Below, one piece after another: positions 9,098 to 19,025 of a stretch of 64,000 nt of DNA. Position numbers and translations under genes: made by a program. Origin of the DNA: an uncultured Christensenella sp. (GTDB taxonomy: Bacteria; Bacillota; Clostridia; Christensenellales; Borkfalkiaceae); contig CAJUFY010000002.1 of NCBI GenBank assembly GCA_910586245.1, positions 248,001-312,000 of the forward strand, given 5' to 3'. The notes beneath the pieces were generated by a model that saw only the letters and a list, made by a program, of their open reading frames with translations, ran no database searches and was not told where the DNA came from. The stretch's first letter is position 1, and each line of letters opens with the position of its first letter.

Positions 9098-9957
9098 AAA
9101 AAGTTCTTATAACGGGCGCCAATAGTTATATCGGTACTTCCGTTGAAAAATATATTTTAAAGCATTATCCCGAAGAGTGTAGTTTTGAAGCGATCAGCTT
9201 GCGGGATGAAGGATGGAAAGACAAGAGTTTTTCGGATTACGATGTAATCTTTCACGTCGCCGGTATTGCTCATCAAAAAGAAAATAAGTACAATGCAGAA
9301 TCTTATTTTAAAATAAATCGGGATTTGCTTGTCGAGGTGGCGGAAAAAGCCAAAAACGAGGGGGTAAAGCATTTCGTTTTTTTAAGTTCGATGAGCGTAT
9401 ACGGTTTATTAAAAGGCCGTATTTCGCCGAATACGAAATTAAAACCGAAAACGGCGTACGGCAAATCGAAATTACAGGCAGAACAAAGATTGTTTGAATT
9501 AAGCGATGATCACTTTAAAGCGTGTGTGATTCGCCCTCCCATGATATACGGCAAAGGCTGTAAAGGCAACTATTCGGCGCTTCGTAACTATGCATTAAAG
9601 TTGAAGTTTTTTCCTTACGTAAAAAACGAACGTTCTATGCTGTATATAGAAAATTTTTGCGAGTTTGTTCGTTTGATGATTTTAAACGAAGGAATCGGCA
9701 TATTTTTTCCGCAGAACCGTGAGTATTCGAATACGTCCGAAATGGTAAGAGAGATTGCTTCCGTTCACGGAAAAAAAATGCGTCTTTTGCATGGGTTCGG
9801 ATGGTTGATTAAAATATTGCAAATATTTGTTCCGAAACTGAAAAAAGCGTTTGGAAGCCTTACCTATTCATATACGATGAGCGAATACCGTACGGAATAT
9901 AACGTAGTCGGTTTCAAAGATTCGATCATTCATACCGAGAAAAAATCCATCGAGTGA
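9094..9957 (+). CDS. NAD-dependent epimerase/dehydratase
   Basis: Extended SDR protein, 287 residues. The Rossmann motif is ITGANSYIG near the N-terminus, then VAGIAHQKE, SSMSVYG and the catalytic-type YGKSK. Such genes are often paired with the initiating transferase upstream, where they set the C4 configuration of the nucleotide sugar. Start is the TTG at 9094, inside the preceding gene's stop, with GGGAG upstream. Substrate is not determinable here. Confidence 0.8.
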   Translation: MKKVLITGANSYIGTSVEKYILKHYPEECSFEAISLRDEGWKDKSFSDYDVIFHVAGIAHQKENKYNAESYFKINRDLLVEVAEKAKNEGVKHFVFLSSMSVYGLLKGRISPNTKLKPKTAYGKSKLQAEQRLFELSDDHFKACVIRPPMIYGKGCKGNYSALRNYALKLKFFPYVKNERSMLYIENFCEFVRLMILNEGIGIFFPQNREYSNTSEMVREIASVHGKKMRLLHGFGWLIKILQIFVPKLKKAFGSLTYSYTMSEYRTEYNVVGFKDSIIHTEKKSIE

Positions 9958-9961
9958 ATTT

Positions 9962-10762
9962 ATGTGTAACAATTCCGAAAAGGCCGAACAACAAATTCAA
10001 GATTACGGTTTGGTTTCCATTATTATGCCAAACTATAATAGCGAACGGTTTTTGCATGAAACCATCAATTCGGTCTTAGATCAGACATATAAAAATTGGG
10101 AATTATTGATTGTAGACGACTGTTCTACGGATCAATCCGTTCCGATAATAGAATCCTATGCGAACTCCGATCCCAGGATCAGATTGTTGTTGAATGATCA
10201 AAACCGCGGTGCTGCTCATTCAAGGAATTCAGCCATCAGTCAAGCAAAAGGAAAATGGATTGCTTTTTTGGATAGCGATGACGTGTGGGTGAAAGAAAAA
10301 CTTCAAACGCAATTGGATTTTATGATAAAGCTTCATATTTATTTTTGTTACAGTAAGTATGAAAGAATCGACGAAGAAACCGTGTCTTTGGGAAAAACGG
10401 TCGGCGGACCTAAAGTGATCGATAAACGCAAAATGTTCCGATACAATTACGTGGGTTGTTCTACGGTAATGTACGACGCACAGACGGTAGGACTTGTTCA
10501 GATAGACGATCGGGTGGGCAACGGCAGGAACGATTATGCTTTATGGCTGAAAGTTTGCAGAGTATGCGACTGTTATTTGTTGCCCGAAACGTTAACGTTG
10601 TATCGCGTCAGAAAATCTTCGCTTTCGCACGGTAAATTTTTGAGATTATTTCGTTATCATTACGAAATGTTCAGGATTAGTGAAAAAATGGGAAGAATCC
10701 GGGCGGTCTATCACACGATAGTAAATCTTTTTTACGGCTTTTTTAAGAAAATAAGCTATTGA
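9962..10762 (+). CDS. glycosyltransferase family 2
   Basis: GT-A fold inverting glycosyltransferase. N-terminal SIIMPNYNSERFL, the nucleotide-binding DDCSTD and the metal-binding block LDSDDVW are visible; no membrane spans, so it acts at the cytosolic membrane face. Length 266 residues is normal. It lies 4 bp after the epimerase and 4 bp before the next glycosyltransferase, in one operon. Donor and acceptor are unknown. Confidence 0.88.
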   Translation: MCNNSEKAEQQIQDYGLVSIIMPNYNSERFLHETINSVLDQTYKNWELLIVDDCSTDQSVPIIESYANSDPRIRLLLNDQNRGAAHSRNSAISQAKGKWIAFLDSDDVWVKEKLQTQLDFMIKLHIYFCYSKYERIDEETVSLGKTVGGPKVIDKRKMFRYNYVGCSTVMYDAQTVGLVQIDDRVGNGRNDYALWLKVCRVCDCYLLPETLTLYRVRKSSLSHGKFLRLFRYHYEMFRISEKMGRIRAVYHTIVNLFYGFFKKISY

Positions 10763-10766
10763 AATT

Positions 10767-11960
10767 ATGCGTATTTTATTCCTTTGCGGTTATTTTTCCA
10801 ATGTTAATGAAGACGAAATTTTATCGAATTCGAAGAAAGCAGTCGAATATTCGGCAAATATTTTTCAGAAAAAGATCATATCTGGATTAAAAAACAAAAA
10901 TTATCCTTTTCACGTAATCTCTGCTCCGTTTATCGGGAGCTATCCTAATGCATACAAAAAATCAAGGTTTCAGGGATTTGAGAAGGAAACGAACGAATGC
11001 GAGTACGTGCATTTTAATAATATTTGGGGATTCAGAAATTTTTCCAGAGCAAGAGCGTTAAAAAAAGCGATCAAAAAATTTACAGCAGATGAAGATAACG
11101 AAAAAATTATTTTAGTCTATTCTCCGCATACGCCTTTTTTAGATGCGGCAGTGTTTGCGAAAAAAGCGGATAAAGACATAAAAATCTGTTTGGTCGTTCC
11201 CGATTTGCCGCAATATATGAATTTGAATGCGAAAAAGAGTGTTGTTTATAGGATAGGGAAAAGGTTTGATATCAAAAAATTCAATCGTTTGAATCGGCAC
11301 GTGGATTCATACGTTTTATTGACCGAATTCATGAAAGAAAAAATCGAAATAAGCGAAAAACCGTATTGCGTAATAGAAGGGATCATAGAGGAAAATGAAC
11401 TTTGCGCAAAAAACGAAGTTCAGGAAATTCAATACGAAGGCGATAAAAAGTATATTGTTTACACCGGCAAAATGAATGAAAAATTCGGTGTGAAAAATTT
11501 AGTCGACGCTTTTTCGTGCATAGAAGACCAAAACCTTGAACTCATTCTTTGCGGATGCGGAGATATGCAGGAGTACGCAAAGGAAAAAGCCGTTAGCGAT
11601 CCTCGTATACGTGTTTTGGGACAAGTCAGTGCGAAAGAAGCGAAAGAATGGATTAAGAAAGCTTCCGTTTTGGTTAATCCGAGACAAAACAATGAAGAAT
11701 ATACGAAATATTCTTTCCCCTCGAAAAATATCGAATATCTTTTAAGCGGTAATCACGTCGTAGGTTATATGCTGGACGGCATGCCTCGGATATATCAAAA
11801 TTTTATAGAAATTGTTCCGGATGATAGCATCGAAGCGTTGGGACAGACTATAAAAACCGCCGTTTCGGAGCGTTGCGATCACAAGGGTTTTTATCGTTAT
11901 GCACAAGAAAAATTATTGTGTGCAGAGTTTATAAATTCGGTTATCGAAATGAGCAAATAA
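10767..11960 (+). CDS. glycosyltransferase, GT4-like
   Basis: GT-B fold glycosyltransferase of 397 residues. The C-terminal half carries the usual GT4 layout: VYTGKMNEKFGVKNLVDAF, then LILCGCGD, then a nucleotide-binding stretch around VNPRQNNEEYTKYSFPSK followed by EYLLSG. The N-terminal acceptor half is divergent. It probably adds one residue of the repeat unit; specificity is unknown. Confidence 0.8.
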   Translation: MRILFLCGYFSNVNEDEILSNSKKAVEYSANIFQKKIISGLKNKNYPFHVISAPFIGSYPNAYKKSRFQGFEKETNECEYVHFNNIWGFRNFSRARALKKAIKKFTADEDNEKIILVYSPHTPFLDAAVFAKKADKDIKICLVVPDLPQYMNLNAKKSVVYRIGKRFDIKKFNRLNRHVDSYVLLTEFMKEKIEISEKPYCVIEGIIEENELCAKNEVQEIQYEGDKKYIVYTGKMNEKFGVKNLVDAFSCIEDQNLELILCGCGDMQEYAKEKAVSDPRIRVLGQVSAKEAKEWIKKASVLVNPRQNNEEYTKYSFPSKNIEYLLSGNHVVGYMLDGMPRIYQNFIEIVPDDSIEALGQTIKTAVSERCDHKGFYRYAQEKLLCAEFINSVIEMSK

Positions 11961-11990
11961 ATTGCTTTATTGATGATAAATTAGGAAAGT

Positions 11991-13037
11991 ATGGTTCATA
12001 TAACGTTATTTTTATCATTTATATTGTCTGGCATAAAGAAAAATAAAAAAATTTTATTTTTATTTTCATTTGTTATGCTGTTTATTTTTGCTGCGTTTCG
12101 TTTCGAATACGGGAATGATTATTTAAGTTATTATACTTATTACTTAAATGTGAAACACGGTTTTACGGCAAGCGGTTTTGAAGCACTGTATGTATTCCTA
12201 AACAAGATAATTCCCAATTTCCAGCTTTTAATTGCTTTAATCAGTTTTGTATATTTACTCAGTGTTTATCATTTGATCAATAAGCACGTCGATAAGAAAT
12301 ATGTTTTTTTATCCGTATTTATATTTCTTATTAATCCTTATTTGTTTTTAATGTCGTTATCTTCCATCAGACAATCGGTGGCGATAAGTCTTTTTATTCT
12401 TGCAACCTATTTTTCTTTTAAACGGCAGTTTTTGAAGTATGTAATTATCATAGTGTTGGCGACGTTGTTTCATAAAAGCGCGTTAATTTTATTTCCTCTT
12501 TATTTTTTGGCCAACGGCAATCGGATTAAAAACGTTCATATTGCCGTATATTCGATTGCACTAATTGTGTTGCTGATATTTCCGAGAATCTTTTTTGAGT
12601 TGGTCGGTGCGGTTCTTGAATTGTTTGACAGCAAAAAATATTTGGATTATTTCGAAAATATTACGACGAACTCTTTACGGGCCACGATTTTAACGTTGAT
12701 CACATTAGTTTACGTTGTTTTCAATATTAAAAAATTGCAAGGGTTTCAATTGATGTGCGCCAAATTGTATTTGTTGGGGTTGGCTTGCGGCGTACTGGCT
12801 TTTAACTTTAGCATGTTGACCAGAATTCAGATGTATTTTGATATCTTTTCGATCGTTGCGTTGCCTGCAATTATAAAAATAAACATCGAGAAGCCTTCCA
12901 AAGATAAAGCCGTTGCGACAATAAATAATATTATTTTTCCTCTGTTAATTTTGGCTGTGTATTTGCTCAGATATTATTCGTTTTTTACAAATCCTTTGTG
13001 GGAAGATTTCTTTGTATATAAAACAATCTTTAACTAA
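11991..13037 (+). CDS. EpsG/Wzy-like polysaccharide polymerase
   Basis: Polytopic membrane protein of 348 residues with about 9-10 hydrophobic segments. The family-like stretch FRFEYGNDYLSYY follows the first membrane spans, as in EpsG proteins, which are Wzy-type polymerases acting on the outer face of the membrane. AGGAAAG precedes the ATG. It provides the polymerase that this Wzx/Wzy-type locus needs, the flippase being at 19026. Identification rests on topology and this block, since the family diverges quickly. Confidence 0.75.
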   Translation: MVHITLFLSFILSGIKKNKKILFLFSFVMLFIFAAFRFEYGNDYLSYYTYYLNVKHGFTASGFEALYVFLNKIIPNFQLLIALISFVYLLSVYHLINKHVDKKYVFLSVFIFLINPYLFLMSLSSIRQSVAISLFILATYFSFKRQFLKYVIIIVLATLFHKSALILFPLYFLANGNRIKNVHIAVYSIALIVLLIFPRIFFELVGAVLELFDSKKYLDYFENITTNSLRATILTLITLVYVVFNIKKLQGFQLMCAKLYLLGLACGVLAFNFSMLTRIQMYFDIFSIVALPAIIKINIEKPSKDKAVATINNIIFPLLILAVYLLRYYSFFTNPLWEDFFVYKTIFN

Positions 13038-13064
13038 TTATTTCATTCATCAAAGGGGTAAGAC

Positions 13065-14264
13065 ATGGTTGTTTTGGAGATAAATTCCGTTCCTTACGGC
13101 AGTACGGCAAAGATCATGAAAGGAATCGCGGATTTTATGATCGCTCAAGGACATACGGTATATACTGCTTACGGCTTTTCCAAGCATCCGATTTCCGGGA
13201 TTCCGAACGCAATTAAAATAGGGGGATTTTTCAATAAAGCGACGCATCTTTTATTGTCGAAATATAGTGGAATAACAGGTATTTATTCGAGGATTTCCAC
13301 TAACCGTTTTATCAAAAAAGTAAAAAAAATAAATCCAGACGTAATTCATCTGCACAATCTCCACGGTTGGTATATCAATATCCCAAAGTTGTTTCGTTAT
13401 ATAAAAAAATACAACAAGAAAGTAGTTTGGACGCTTCATGATTGTTGGGCTTTTACGGGACATTGCCCTTATTTTGATTTGGTAAATTGTCAAAAATGGA
13501 AAGGAGGGTGTTTTCAATGCGAGCAATATAGAGAATATCCTCAGGCCTTGATCGATAGATCGAAAAAAATGTTCGCTTTAAAAAGGAAGTGGTTTTCAAA
13601 CGTTCAAGACATGACGATCGTAACGCCTTCCGAATGGTTGTCCTCTTTGGTCCGATTATCTTTTTTAAAAGATTATCGCGTAAAGGTAGTAAATAACGGA
13701 ATTGATTTGTCGGTATTTAAAAGACTCGAAACGGACTTCAGACAAAAATATGATTGTGCCGATAAGTTTATTGTTTTAGGGGTTGCATTTGACTGGGGCA
13801 TTCGGAAAGGGTTGGATGTTTTCGCAGAATTTGAAAAAAGGCTTGATAAAAATAAATTTAAAATTGTTTTGGTAGGGACGGACGAAAAGATCGACGAGTC
13901 TTTATCTCGGGAAATCATTTCCATTCACAGAACACAAAATCAAACCGAACTGGCGCAAATATATTCGGCTGCGGATTTATTTGTAAATCCTACGAGGGAA
14001 GAAAATTTTCCGACTGTCAATATCGAATCCCTTGCTTGCGGAACACCGATTTTAACTTTTAATACGGGAGGGAGTCCCGAAATCATTGACGAAACTTGCG
14101 GCGCAGTTGTCGAAAAAAATGATGTAGACGGATTGGTCGGCGAGATTGAAAGAATTTGCACGTTAAAACCTTTTGATTCCGATGCTTGCAGAAAACGTGC
14201 GCAGTTATATGATTATCAGAAAAAATTTGAAGAATATTTAAAAATATATTTATCGAATCAATAA
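13065..14264 (+). CDS. glycosyltransferase family 4
   Basis: Retaining GT-B enzyme, 399 residues. N-terminal YGSTAKIMKGIADFM and the acceptor-side block VIHLHNLHGWYIN precede WTLHDCWAFTGHCPYF, a signature of colanic-acid/capsule GT4 enzymes. The C-terminal E-x7-E region is REENFPTVNIESLACGTPI. A cysteine-rich loop (CPYF..C..GGCFQC) is usual in this subgroup. Part of the operon; sugar specificity unknown. Confidence 0.87.
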   Translation: MVVLEINSVPYGSTAKIMKGIADFMIAQGHTVYTAYGFSKHPISGIPNAIKIGGFFNKATHLLLSKYSGITGIYSRISTNRFIKKVKKINPDVIHLHNLHGWYINIPKLFRYIKKYNKKVVWTLHDCWAFTGHCPYFDLVNCQKWKGGCFQCEQYREYPQALIDRSKKMFALKRKWFSNVQDMTIVTPSEWLSSLVRLSFLKDYRVKVVNNGIDLSVFKRLETDFRQKYDCADKFIVLGVAFDWGIRKGLDVFAEFEKRLDKNKFKIVLVGTDEKIDESLSREIISIHRTQNQTELAQIYSAADLFVNPTREENFPTVNIESLACGTPILTFNTGGSPEIIDETCGAVVEKNDVDGLVGEIERICTLKPFDSDACRKRAQLYDYQKKFEEYLKIYLSNQ

Positions 14265-14280
14265 GAGAGGGTATAACATT

Positions 14281-15333
14281 ATGTCATTATTTAAAAATAA
14301 AGTTTTAATGATAACGGGCGGAACCGGCTCGTTCGGGAATGCGGTTTTAAATCGTTTTTTAAAAACCGATATCGAAGAAATCCGTATTTTTTCGCGTGAC
14401 GAAAAAAAGCAGGATGATATGCGCCATGAGTTCCAGGCAAAGATGCCGAAAGAAGCAGATAAAATCAAGTTTTATATCGGTGACGTTCGGGATATCGGAT
14501 CGGTGAAAAACGCAATTCACGGCGTGGATTATATCTTCCATGCGGCGGCGTTGAAACAAGTTCCTTCATGTGAATTTTTTCCGGTTGAAGCCGTGAAGAC
14601 AAACGTTTTAGGGACTGAAAACGTTCTTACGGCGGCAATCGAGGAAGGTGTCAAATCTGTAATTTGTCTTTCTACGGATAAAGCGGCGTATCCGGTAAAC
14701 GCTATGGGAACAAGCAAAGCAATGATGGAGAAAGTCATCGTTGCGAAATCCAGAACGGTTTCACCCGAAAAGACGAAGATTTGTTGTACCCGTTACGGCA
14801 ACGTTATGTGCTCGCGGGGCAGCGTTATTCCTTTATGGATCGATCAGATTCGAAACGGGCAGCCGATCACTGTTACCGAACCTGCAATGACGAGATTTAT
14901 TATGTCGTTGGAAGAGGCGGTCGATTTGGTTTTATTTGCGTTCGAACACGGCGAAAGCGGAGATATTTTAGTGCAAAAGGCGCCTGCGTGTACGATTGAG
15001 GTACAAGCGCAGGCTGTATGCGAACTTTTTGGCGGAGATGCGAAAAATATCAAAATAATCGGAATCCGGCACGGCGAAAAAATGTATGAAACGTTGTTAA
15101 CCAACGAAGAATGCGCGCAGGCAATCGACATGGGAAATTTTTATCGTGTGCCTTGCGATAAGCGCGGACTGAACTACGATAAATTTTTTAAAAACGGCGA
15201 CATTACCAGAAATAAATTATCCGAATTTAATTCTCATAATACGAAATTATTGAACGTTGAACAAGTAAAAGAAAAATTAACGCAGTTATCTTACATTCGT
15301 GAAGAGATGGAAAAGGCGGATCAACACAAGTGA
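14281..15333 (+). CDS. capE: UDP-N-acetylglucosamine 4,6-dehydratase/5-epimerase (CapE/FnlA-like)
   Basis: First enzyme of UDP-N-acetyl-L-fucosamine synthesis. The Rossmann motif is TGGTGSFG; the catalytic region STDKAAYPVNAMGTSKAMMEK carries the M-x3-K arrangement typical of this inverting dehydratase family in place of the usual Y-x3-K. Length 350 residues fits CapE. The next two genes encode the CapF- and CapG-type partners in pathway order with overlaps of 4 bp each, which makes the assignment strong. Confidence 0.88.
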   Translation: MSLFKNKVLMITGGTGSFGNAVLNRFLKTDIEEIRIFSRDEKKQDDMRHEFQAKMPKEADKIKFYIGDVRDIGSVKNAIHGVDYIFHAAALKQVPSCEFFPVEAVKTNVLGTENVLTAAIEEGVKSVICLSTDKAAYPVNAMGTSKAMMEKVIVAKSRTVSPEKTKICCTRYGNVMCSRGSVIPLWIDQIRNGQPITVTEPAMTRFIMSLEEAVDLVLFAFEHGESGDILVQKAPACTIEVQAQAVCELFGGDAKNIKIIGIRHGEKMYETLLTNEECAQAIDMGNFYRVPCDKRGLNYDKFFKNGDITRNKLSEFNSHNTKLLNVEQVKEKLTQLSYIREEMEKADQHK

Positions 15334-16535
15334 AGATTCTGATTACGGGCGCGCAGGGTTTTGTCGGGAGAAATCTTACGGAAGTTTTGAAGTGCATTCA
15401 AAGCGGAAAGGACAGAGGTCGCCGCAACTGTGTCGTGGATGAAATATACTGTTTCGATACAACGACGCCCAAAAGCAATTTGGATTTGTATTGTAAAAAT
15501 GCAGATTTTGTATTTCATCTTGCCGGAGTAAACCGTCCTAAAGAAAAAGAAGAATTTTTAGCAGGAAATTTCGGCTTTTCGTCGGAATTATTAGACGTTT
15601 TGAAAAAGCACGGTAATACTTGCCCGATTATGTTGGCTTCTTCGATTCAGGCTTCGTTAGAAGGGCGCTTTGCAGACAGCGAATACGGCAGGAGTAAGCG
15701 AGCGGGAGAAGATTTATTCTTTCGTTATGCAGAAGAAACCGGCGCAAAGGTCTACGTATATCGGTTCCCTAATTTATTTGGAAAATGGTGCAGACCGAAT
15801 TACAATAGCGTAATCGCAACGTTTTGTAACAATCTTGCGCATGATCTGCCGATTACGGTCAACGATGCAAGCGTGCAGTTGGAATTGTTATATATCGATG
15901 ATTTGGTCAAAGAAATGATCGGACTTCTTGACGGCACTTGCCATCGTTGCGATTATGACGGCGTTCGTGCGGTAGCGAATCCAGACGGGAAATTTTGCTA
16001 CGTACCGATTACGCATTTCATTACGCTCGGAGAAGTCGTAAATATTTTAAACGCTTTCGTAAAACAGCCTCAAACGTTGCTGATGCCGGAATTGCCGGAA
16101 GCGTCTGTCGAAAAAAAGTTGTATTCTACGTATCTATCTTATTTGCCGAAAGAAAAGGTGAAATTTCGGTTCAGAATGAACGAAGATGAAAGAGGAAGTT
16201 TTACCGAATTGCTGAAAACGAGAAATTGCGGTCAATTTTCGGTGAATATTTCGAAACCAGGAATCAAGAAAGGGGAGCATTGGCATCATTCCAAATGGGA
16301 ATTTTTCATTGTCGTTGCGGGACGTGCGTTGATTCGCGAGCGGAAAATCGGAACGGACGAAGTGTGGGAATTCGAGGTAAACGGCAATCAAATCGAAGCA
16401 GTGCATATGTTGCCTGGATTTACGCATGAAATTATTAACTTGTCAAATACGGAAAATTTGGTTACGTTGATGTGGGCGAACGAACAGTTCGATCAGTTAA
16501 ACCCTGATACGTTTTTAGAAAAAGTGGTGTTATGA
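15330..16535 (+). CDS. capF: CapF/FnlB-like bifunctional epimerase-reductase with C-terminal cupin
   Basis: Second step of UDP-L-FucNAc synthesis. Residues 1-270 form an SDR domain (ITGAQGFVG, then EYGRSKRAGE), and the last 120 residues form a cupin with the metal-ligand-like GEHWHHSKWEFF. This two-domain order is diagnostic of CapF, whose cupin catalyses the C3 epimerisation before reduction by the SDR domain. GTG start at 15330 overlaps the capE stop. Length of 401 residues is slightly longer than usual. Confidence 0.88.
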   Translation: MKILITGAQGFVGRNLTEVLKCIQSGKDRGRRNCVVDEIYCFDTTTPKSNLDLYCKNADFVFHLAGVNRPKEKEEFLAGNFGFSSELLDVLKKHGNTCPIMLASSIQASLEGRFADSEYGRSKRAGEDLFFRYAEETGAKVYVYRFPNLFGKWCRPNYNSVIATFCNNLAHDLPITVNDASVQLELLYIDDLVKEMIGLLDGTCHRCDYDGVRAVANPDGKFCYVPITHFITLGEVVNILNAFVKQPQTLLMPELPEASVEKKLYSTYLSYLPKEKVKFRFRMNEDERGSFTELLKTRNCGQFSVNISKPGIKKGEHWHHSKWEFFIVVAGRALIRERKIGTDEVWEFEVNGNQIEAVHMLPGFTHEIINLSNTENLVTLMWANEQFDQLNPDTFLEKVVL

Positions 16536-17725
16536 TGGAAAAGATTATAGATTACTCCGATGCGTCGTTTAAAAATAACGGTAAACTCAAGTTGTTAATC
16601 GTGGTAGGTACACGTCCGGAAATCATCAGACTTTCCGAAGTGATCAAAAAATGCCGTGATTACTTCGATTGCCTTTTGGCGCATACGGGACAAAATTATG
16701 ATTACAATCTGAACGGCATTTTTTTTCGCGATTTAAGTCTGAAAGAACCCGACGTGTATATGAATGCGGTAGGGGACGATTTGGGCGCAACGATCGGGAA
16801 TATTATCGAATGCAGTTATAAATTGATGAATCAAATCAAGCCCGATGCCTTATTGATTTTAGGGGATACGAATAGCTGCCTTTCGGCGATTCCGGCAAAA
16901 CGTTTGCACATTCCTATTTTTCATATGGAAGCCGGCAACCGTTGTAAAGACGAGTGTTTGCCTGAAGAAACGAATCGAAGAATCGTAGATATTATTTCCG
17001 ACGTGAATTTAGCTTATTCGGAACATGCAAGAAGATATTTAATCGAATGCGGACTTCCGAAAGAACGCGTGTACGTTACCGGATCCCCTATGTCCGAAGT
17101 GTTGCAACAGAATTTGGAGCAGATAGAAAATTCGGATATTCTGGATCGTTTAAAATTAAAACGAAAACAATACATTTTGCTTTCGGCACATCGGGAAGAA
17201 AATATCGATACGGAGAAAAATTTTGAATCGCTGTTTCATGCCGTAAACCGTATTGCGGAAAAATACGATATGCCGATTCTTTATTCTTGCCATCCCAGAA
17301 GCAAAAAGCGTCTTGAACAAAGCGGTTTCAAACTTAATAAAAACGTAATCCGTCACGAACCGCTTGGGTTTCACGATTATAATCAATTGCAGACAAATGC
17401 GTTCGCTGTTATATCGGACAGCGGTACGTTGCCTGAAGAGAGCTCGTTCTTTATTTCGGCAGGGAAACCGTTCCCCGCTGTTTGCATCAGAACGTCTACC
17501 GAACGTCCGGAAGCGCTTGATAAAGGATGTTTCGTGTTGGCGGGAATCGATGAAAAATCTTTGTTGCAGGCGGTGGAAGTTGCCGTTACCATGAATGCAA
17601 ACGGGAACTTCGGTATTCCCGTTCCCGACTATACGGATCAGAACGTTTCCGATAAAGTGGTCAGACTGATACAATCGTATACGGGCGTGATCGATAAATT
17701 CGTTTGGCGGAAAAGTCAGTTTTAA
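16532..17725 (+). CDS. capG: UDP-N-acetylglucosamine 2-epimerase family (CapG/FnlC-like)
   Basis: Non-hydrolysing UDP-sugar 2-epimerase, third step to UDP-L-FucNAc. Family blocks: VVGTRPEIIRLSEVI, then GDTNSCL, HMEAGNRCKDECLPEETNRR, and the C-terminal SDSGTLPEESSF. In a WecB enzyme the corresponding region reads HVEAGLRT and SGGIQEEA, so this sequence belongs to the FnlC/CapG branch. Overlaps capF by 4 bp; an alternative ATG lies one codon later. Confidence 0.86.
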   Translation: MMEKIIDYSDASFKNNGKLKLLIVVGTRPEIIRLSEVIKKCRDYFDCLLAHTGQNYDYNLNGIFFRDLSLKEPDVYMNAVGDDLGATIGNIIECSYKLMNQIKPDALLILGDTNSCLSAIPAKRLHIPIFHMEAGNRCKDECLPEETNRRIVDIISDVNLAYSEHARRYLIECGLPKERVYVTGSPMSEVLQQNLEQIENSDILDRLKLKRKQYILLSAHREENIDTEKNFESLFHAVNRIAEKYDMPILYSCHPRSKKRLEQSGFKLNKNVIRHEPLGFHDYNQLQTNAFAVISDSGTLPEESSFFISAGKPFPAVCIRTSTERPEALDKGCFVLAGIDEKSLLQAVEVAVTMNANGNFGIPVPDYTDQNVSDKVVRLIQSYTGVIDKFVWRKSQF

Positions 17726-17746
17726 TTAAAGTGCGGGTAGGTTTTT

Positions 17747-18562
17747 ATGGAAGATTTTCTTACGAAACTTCATTTTGAAATTGTAAATATTTTAAAAGAA
17801 GTAAAAAAAATATGTAACGAAAATAATTTGCGTTATTATTTGGTCGGGGGGACGTTGCTCGGAGCATTAAGACATAAAGGTTTTATTCCTTGGGACGACG
17901 ATTTGGACATCGGTATGCCGAGAGAGGACTTTAATCGATTTATCGCGATCTGCGAAAAACAATTGCCGGAACATCTGGAATTAATGTGGATTACGACAAA
18001 CAAACGGCACTGGTATCCTTTTGCGAAAGTACAGATTAAAAACACTTTGTTTCTTCAATCGAATTTTAAATCGTCGAAACACAACTTCGGTATTTTTATC
18101 GACGTGTTTCCGATTGACGAGGATAAAGGATTAAGCGAAGAAGTTTTTAAACGGAAACGCAAAATCAACGTTTTAAATTCGTTGATGCAACAGAAAGTGA
18201 TTCCTACCGTAAAAAGTTTTAAAAATTTGCTTTCGAAATGCGCGTCGGCGTTTGTATCTACAAAACGTTTGCAAAGAATGCAACAGAAGCTGATGACGAA
18301 AAACAACCGTAAAGGTTTTGATTATTATGCAAATTATGCTTCGAATTATTCCATAAAAAAACAGATGATCCCCAAACAAGATTACGGCGAAGGCGTTTTG
18401 TTGGAATTTGAGGGTGAACAATATAATGCACCGGTCAATTATGATGCCGTGTTAACTTCAATTTACGGCAGCGATTATATGCAATTACCGCCCAAAGAAA
18501 TGCAAAGAACGCATAAACCTTATAAGATTATTTATTCGGACGGAACGGAAATAACTTTTTAA
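17747..18562 (+). CDS. LicD-family phosphotransferase
   Basis: LicD-type nucleotidyltransferase-fold protein, 271 residues. The family block YYLVGGTLLGALRHKGFI is followed by the metal-binding PWDDDLDIGM. LicD proteins transfer phosphocholine or other phospho-substituents such as glycerol phosphate from CDP donors onto glycans. Here no choline uptake or kinase genes are seen, but a cytidylyltransferase gene follows after 20 bp. A CDP-glycerol or similar CDP-linked donor is therefore more likely; that is inference from context. Confidence 0.85.
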   Translation: MEDFLTKLHFEIVNILKEVKKICNENNLRYYLVGGTLLGALRHKGFIPWDDDLDIGMPREDFNRFIAICEKQLPEHLELMWITTNKRHWYPFAKVQIKNTLFLQSNFKSSKHNFGIFIDVFPIDEDKGLSEEVFKRKRKINVLNSLMQQKVIPTVKSFKNLLSKCASAFVSTKRLQRMQQKLMTKNNRKGFDYYANYASNYSIKKQMIPKQDYGEGVLLEFEGEQYNAPVNYDAVLTSIYGSDYMQLPPKEMQRTHKPYKIIYSDGTEITF

Positions 18563-18582
18563 CGTAACACTCAAGGAAAATT

Positions 18583-19014
18583 ATGAAAAAATATCAAACG
18601 GGATATACAACCGGCGTATTTGATTTGTTTCACATCGGTCATTTAAATATCTTAAAACGAGCAAAAGACATGTGCGAGCGTTTAATCGTCGGTGTTTCCA
18701 CGGATGAAACCGTAAAAGCATATAAGCATAAAACGCCGGTCATTCCGTATGCAGAGCGGGCGGCCATCGTGGAAGCGATTAAATACGTCGATATGGTTGT
18801 ACCGCAAACTTCTATGAATAAGCTCGAGGCGTGGGAAAAATATAAATTCGACGCTATTTTTCACGGGGATGACTGGAAAGGGTCGTCTATGTATAACGAT
18901 ATAGAAGAACAGTTGAAAAAAGTCGGATGTGAAACCGTCTTTTTGCCGCATACGGACGGAACGTCGTCGACTATTATCAGTAACGTGATCAGCAAAATAG
19001 TCGATGAGGAATAA
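18583..19014 (+). CDS. TagD-like cytidylyltransferase
   Basis: Nucleotidyltransferase of 143 residues with TTGVFDLFHIGH and the C-terminal TDGTSSTII block, where TagD proper has RTEGISTT. It is a distinct paralogue of the gene at 7822 (VSTDETVKAYKHK versus LSTDEFNWREKQK). Located between licD and the flippase, it likely supplies the CDP-linked alcohol donor used by LicD. Glycerol-3-phosphate is the best guess for the substrate, but other polyol or alcohol phosphates are possible. Confidence 0.8.
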   Translation: MKKYQTGYTTGVFDLFHIGHLNILKRAKDMCERLIVGVSTDETVKAYKHKTPVIPYAERAAIVEAIKYVDMVVPQTSMNKLEAWEKYKFDAIFHGDDWKGSSMYNDIEEQLKKVGCETVFLPHTDGTSSTIISNVISKIVDEE

Positions 19015-19025
19015 CTTATTTCATT

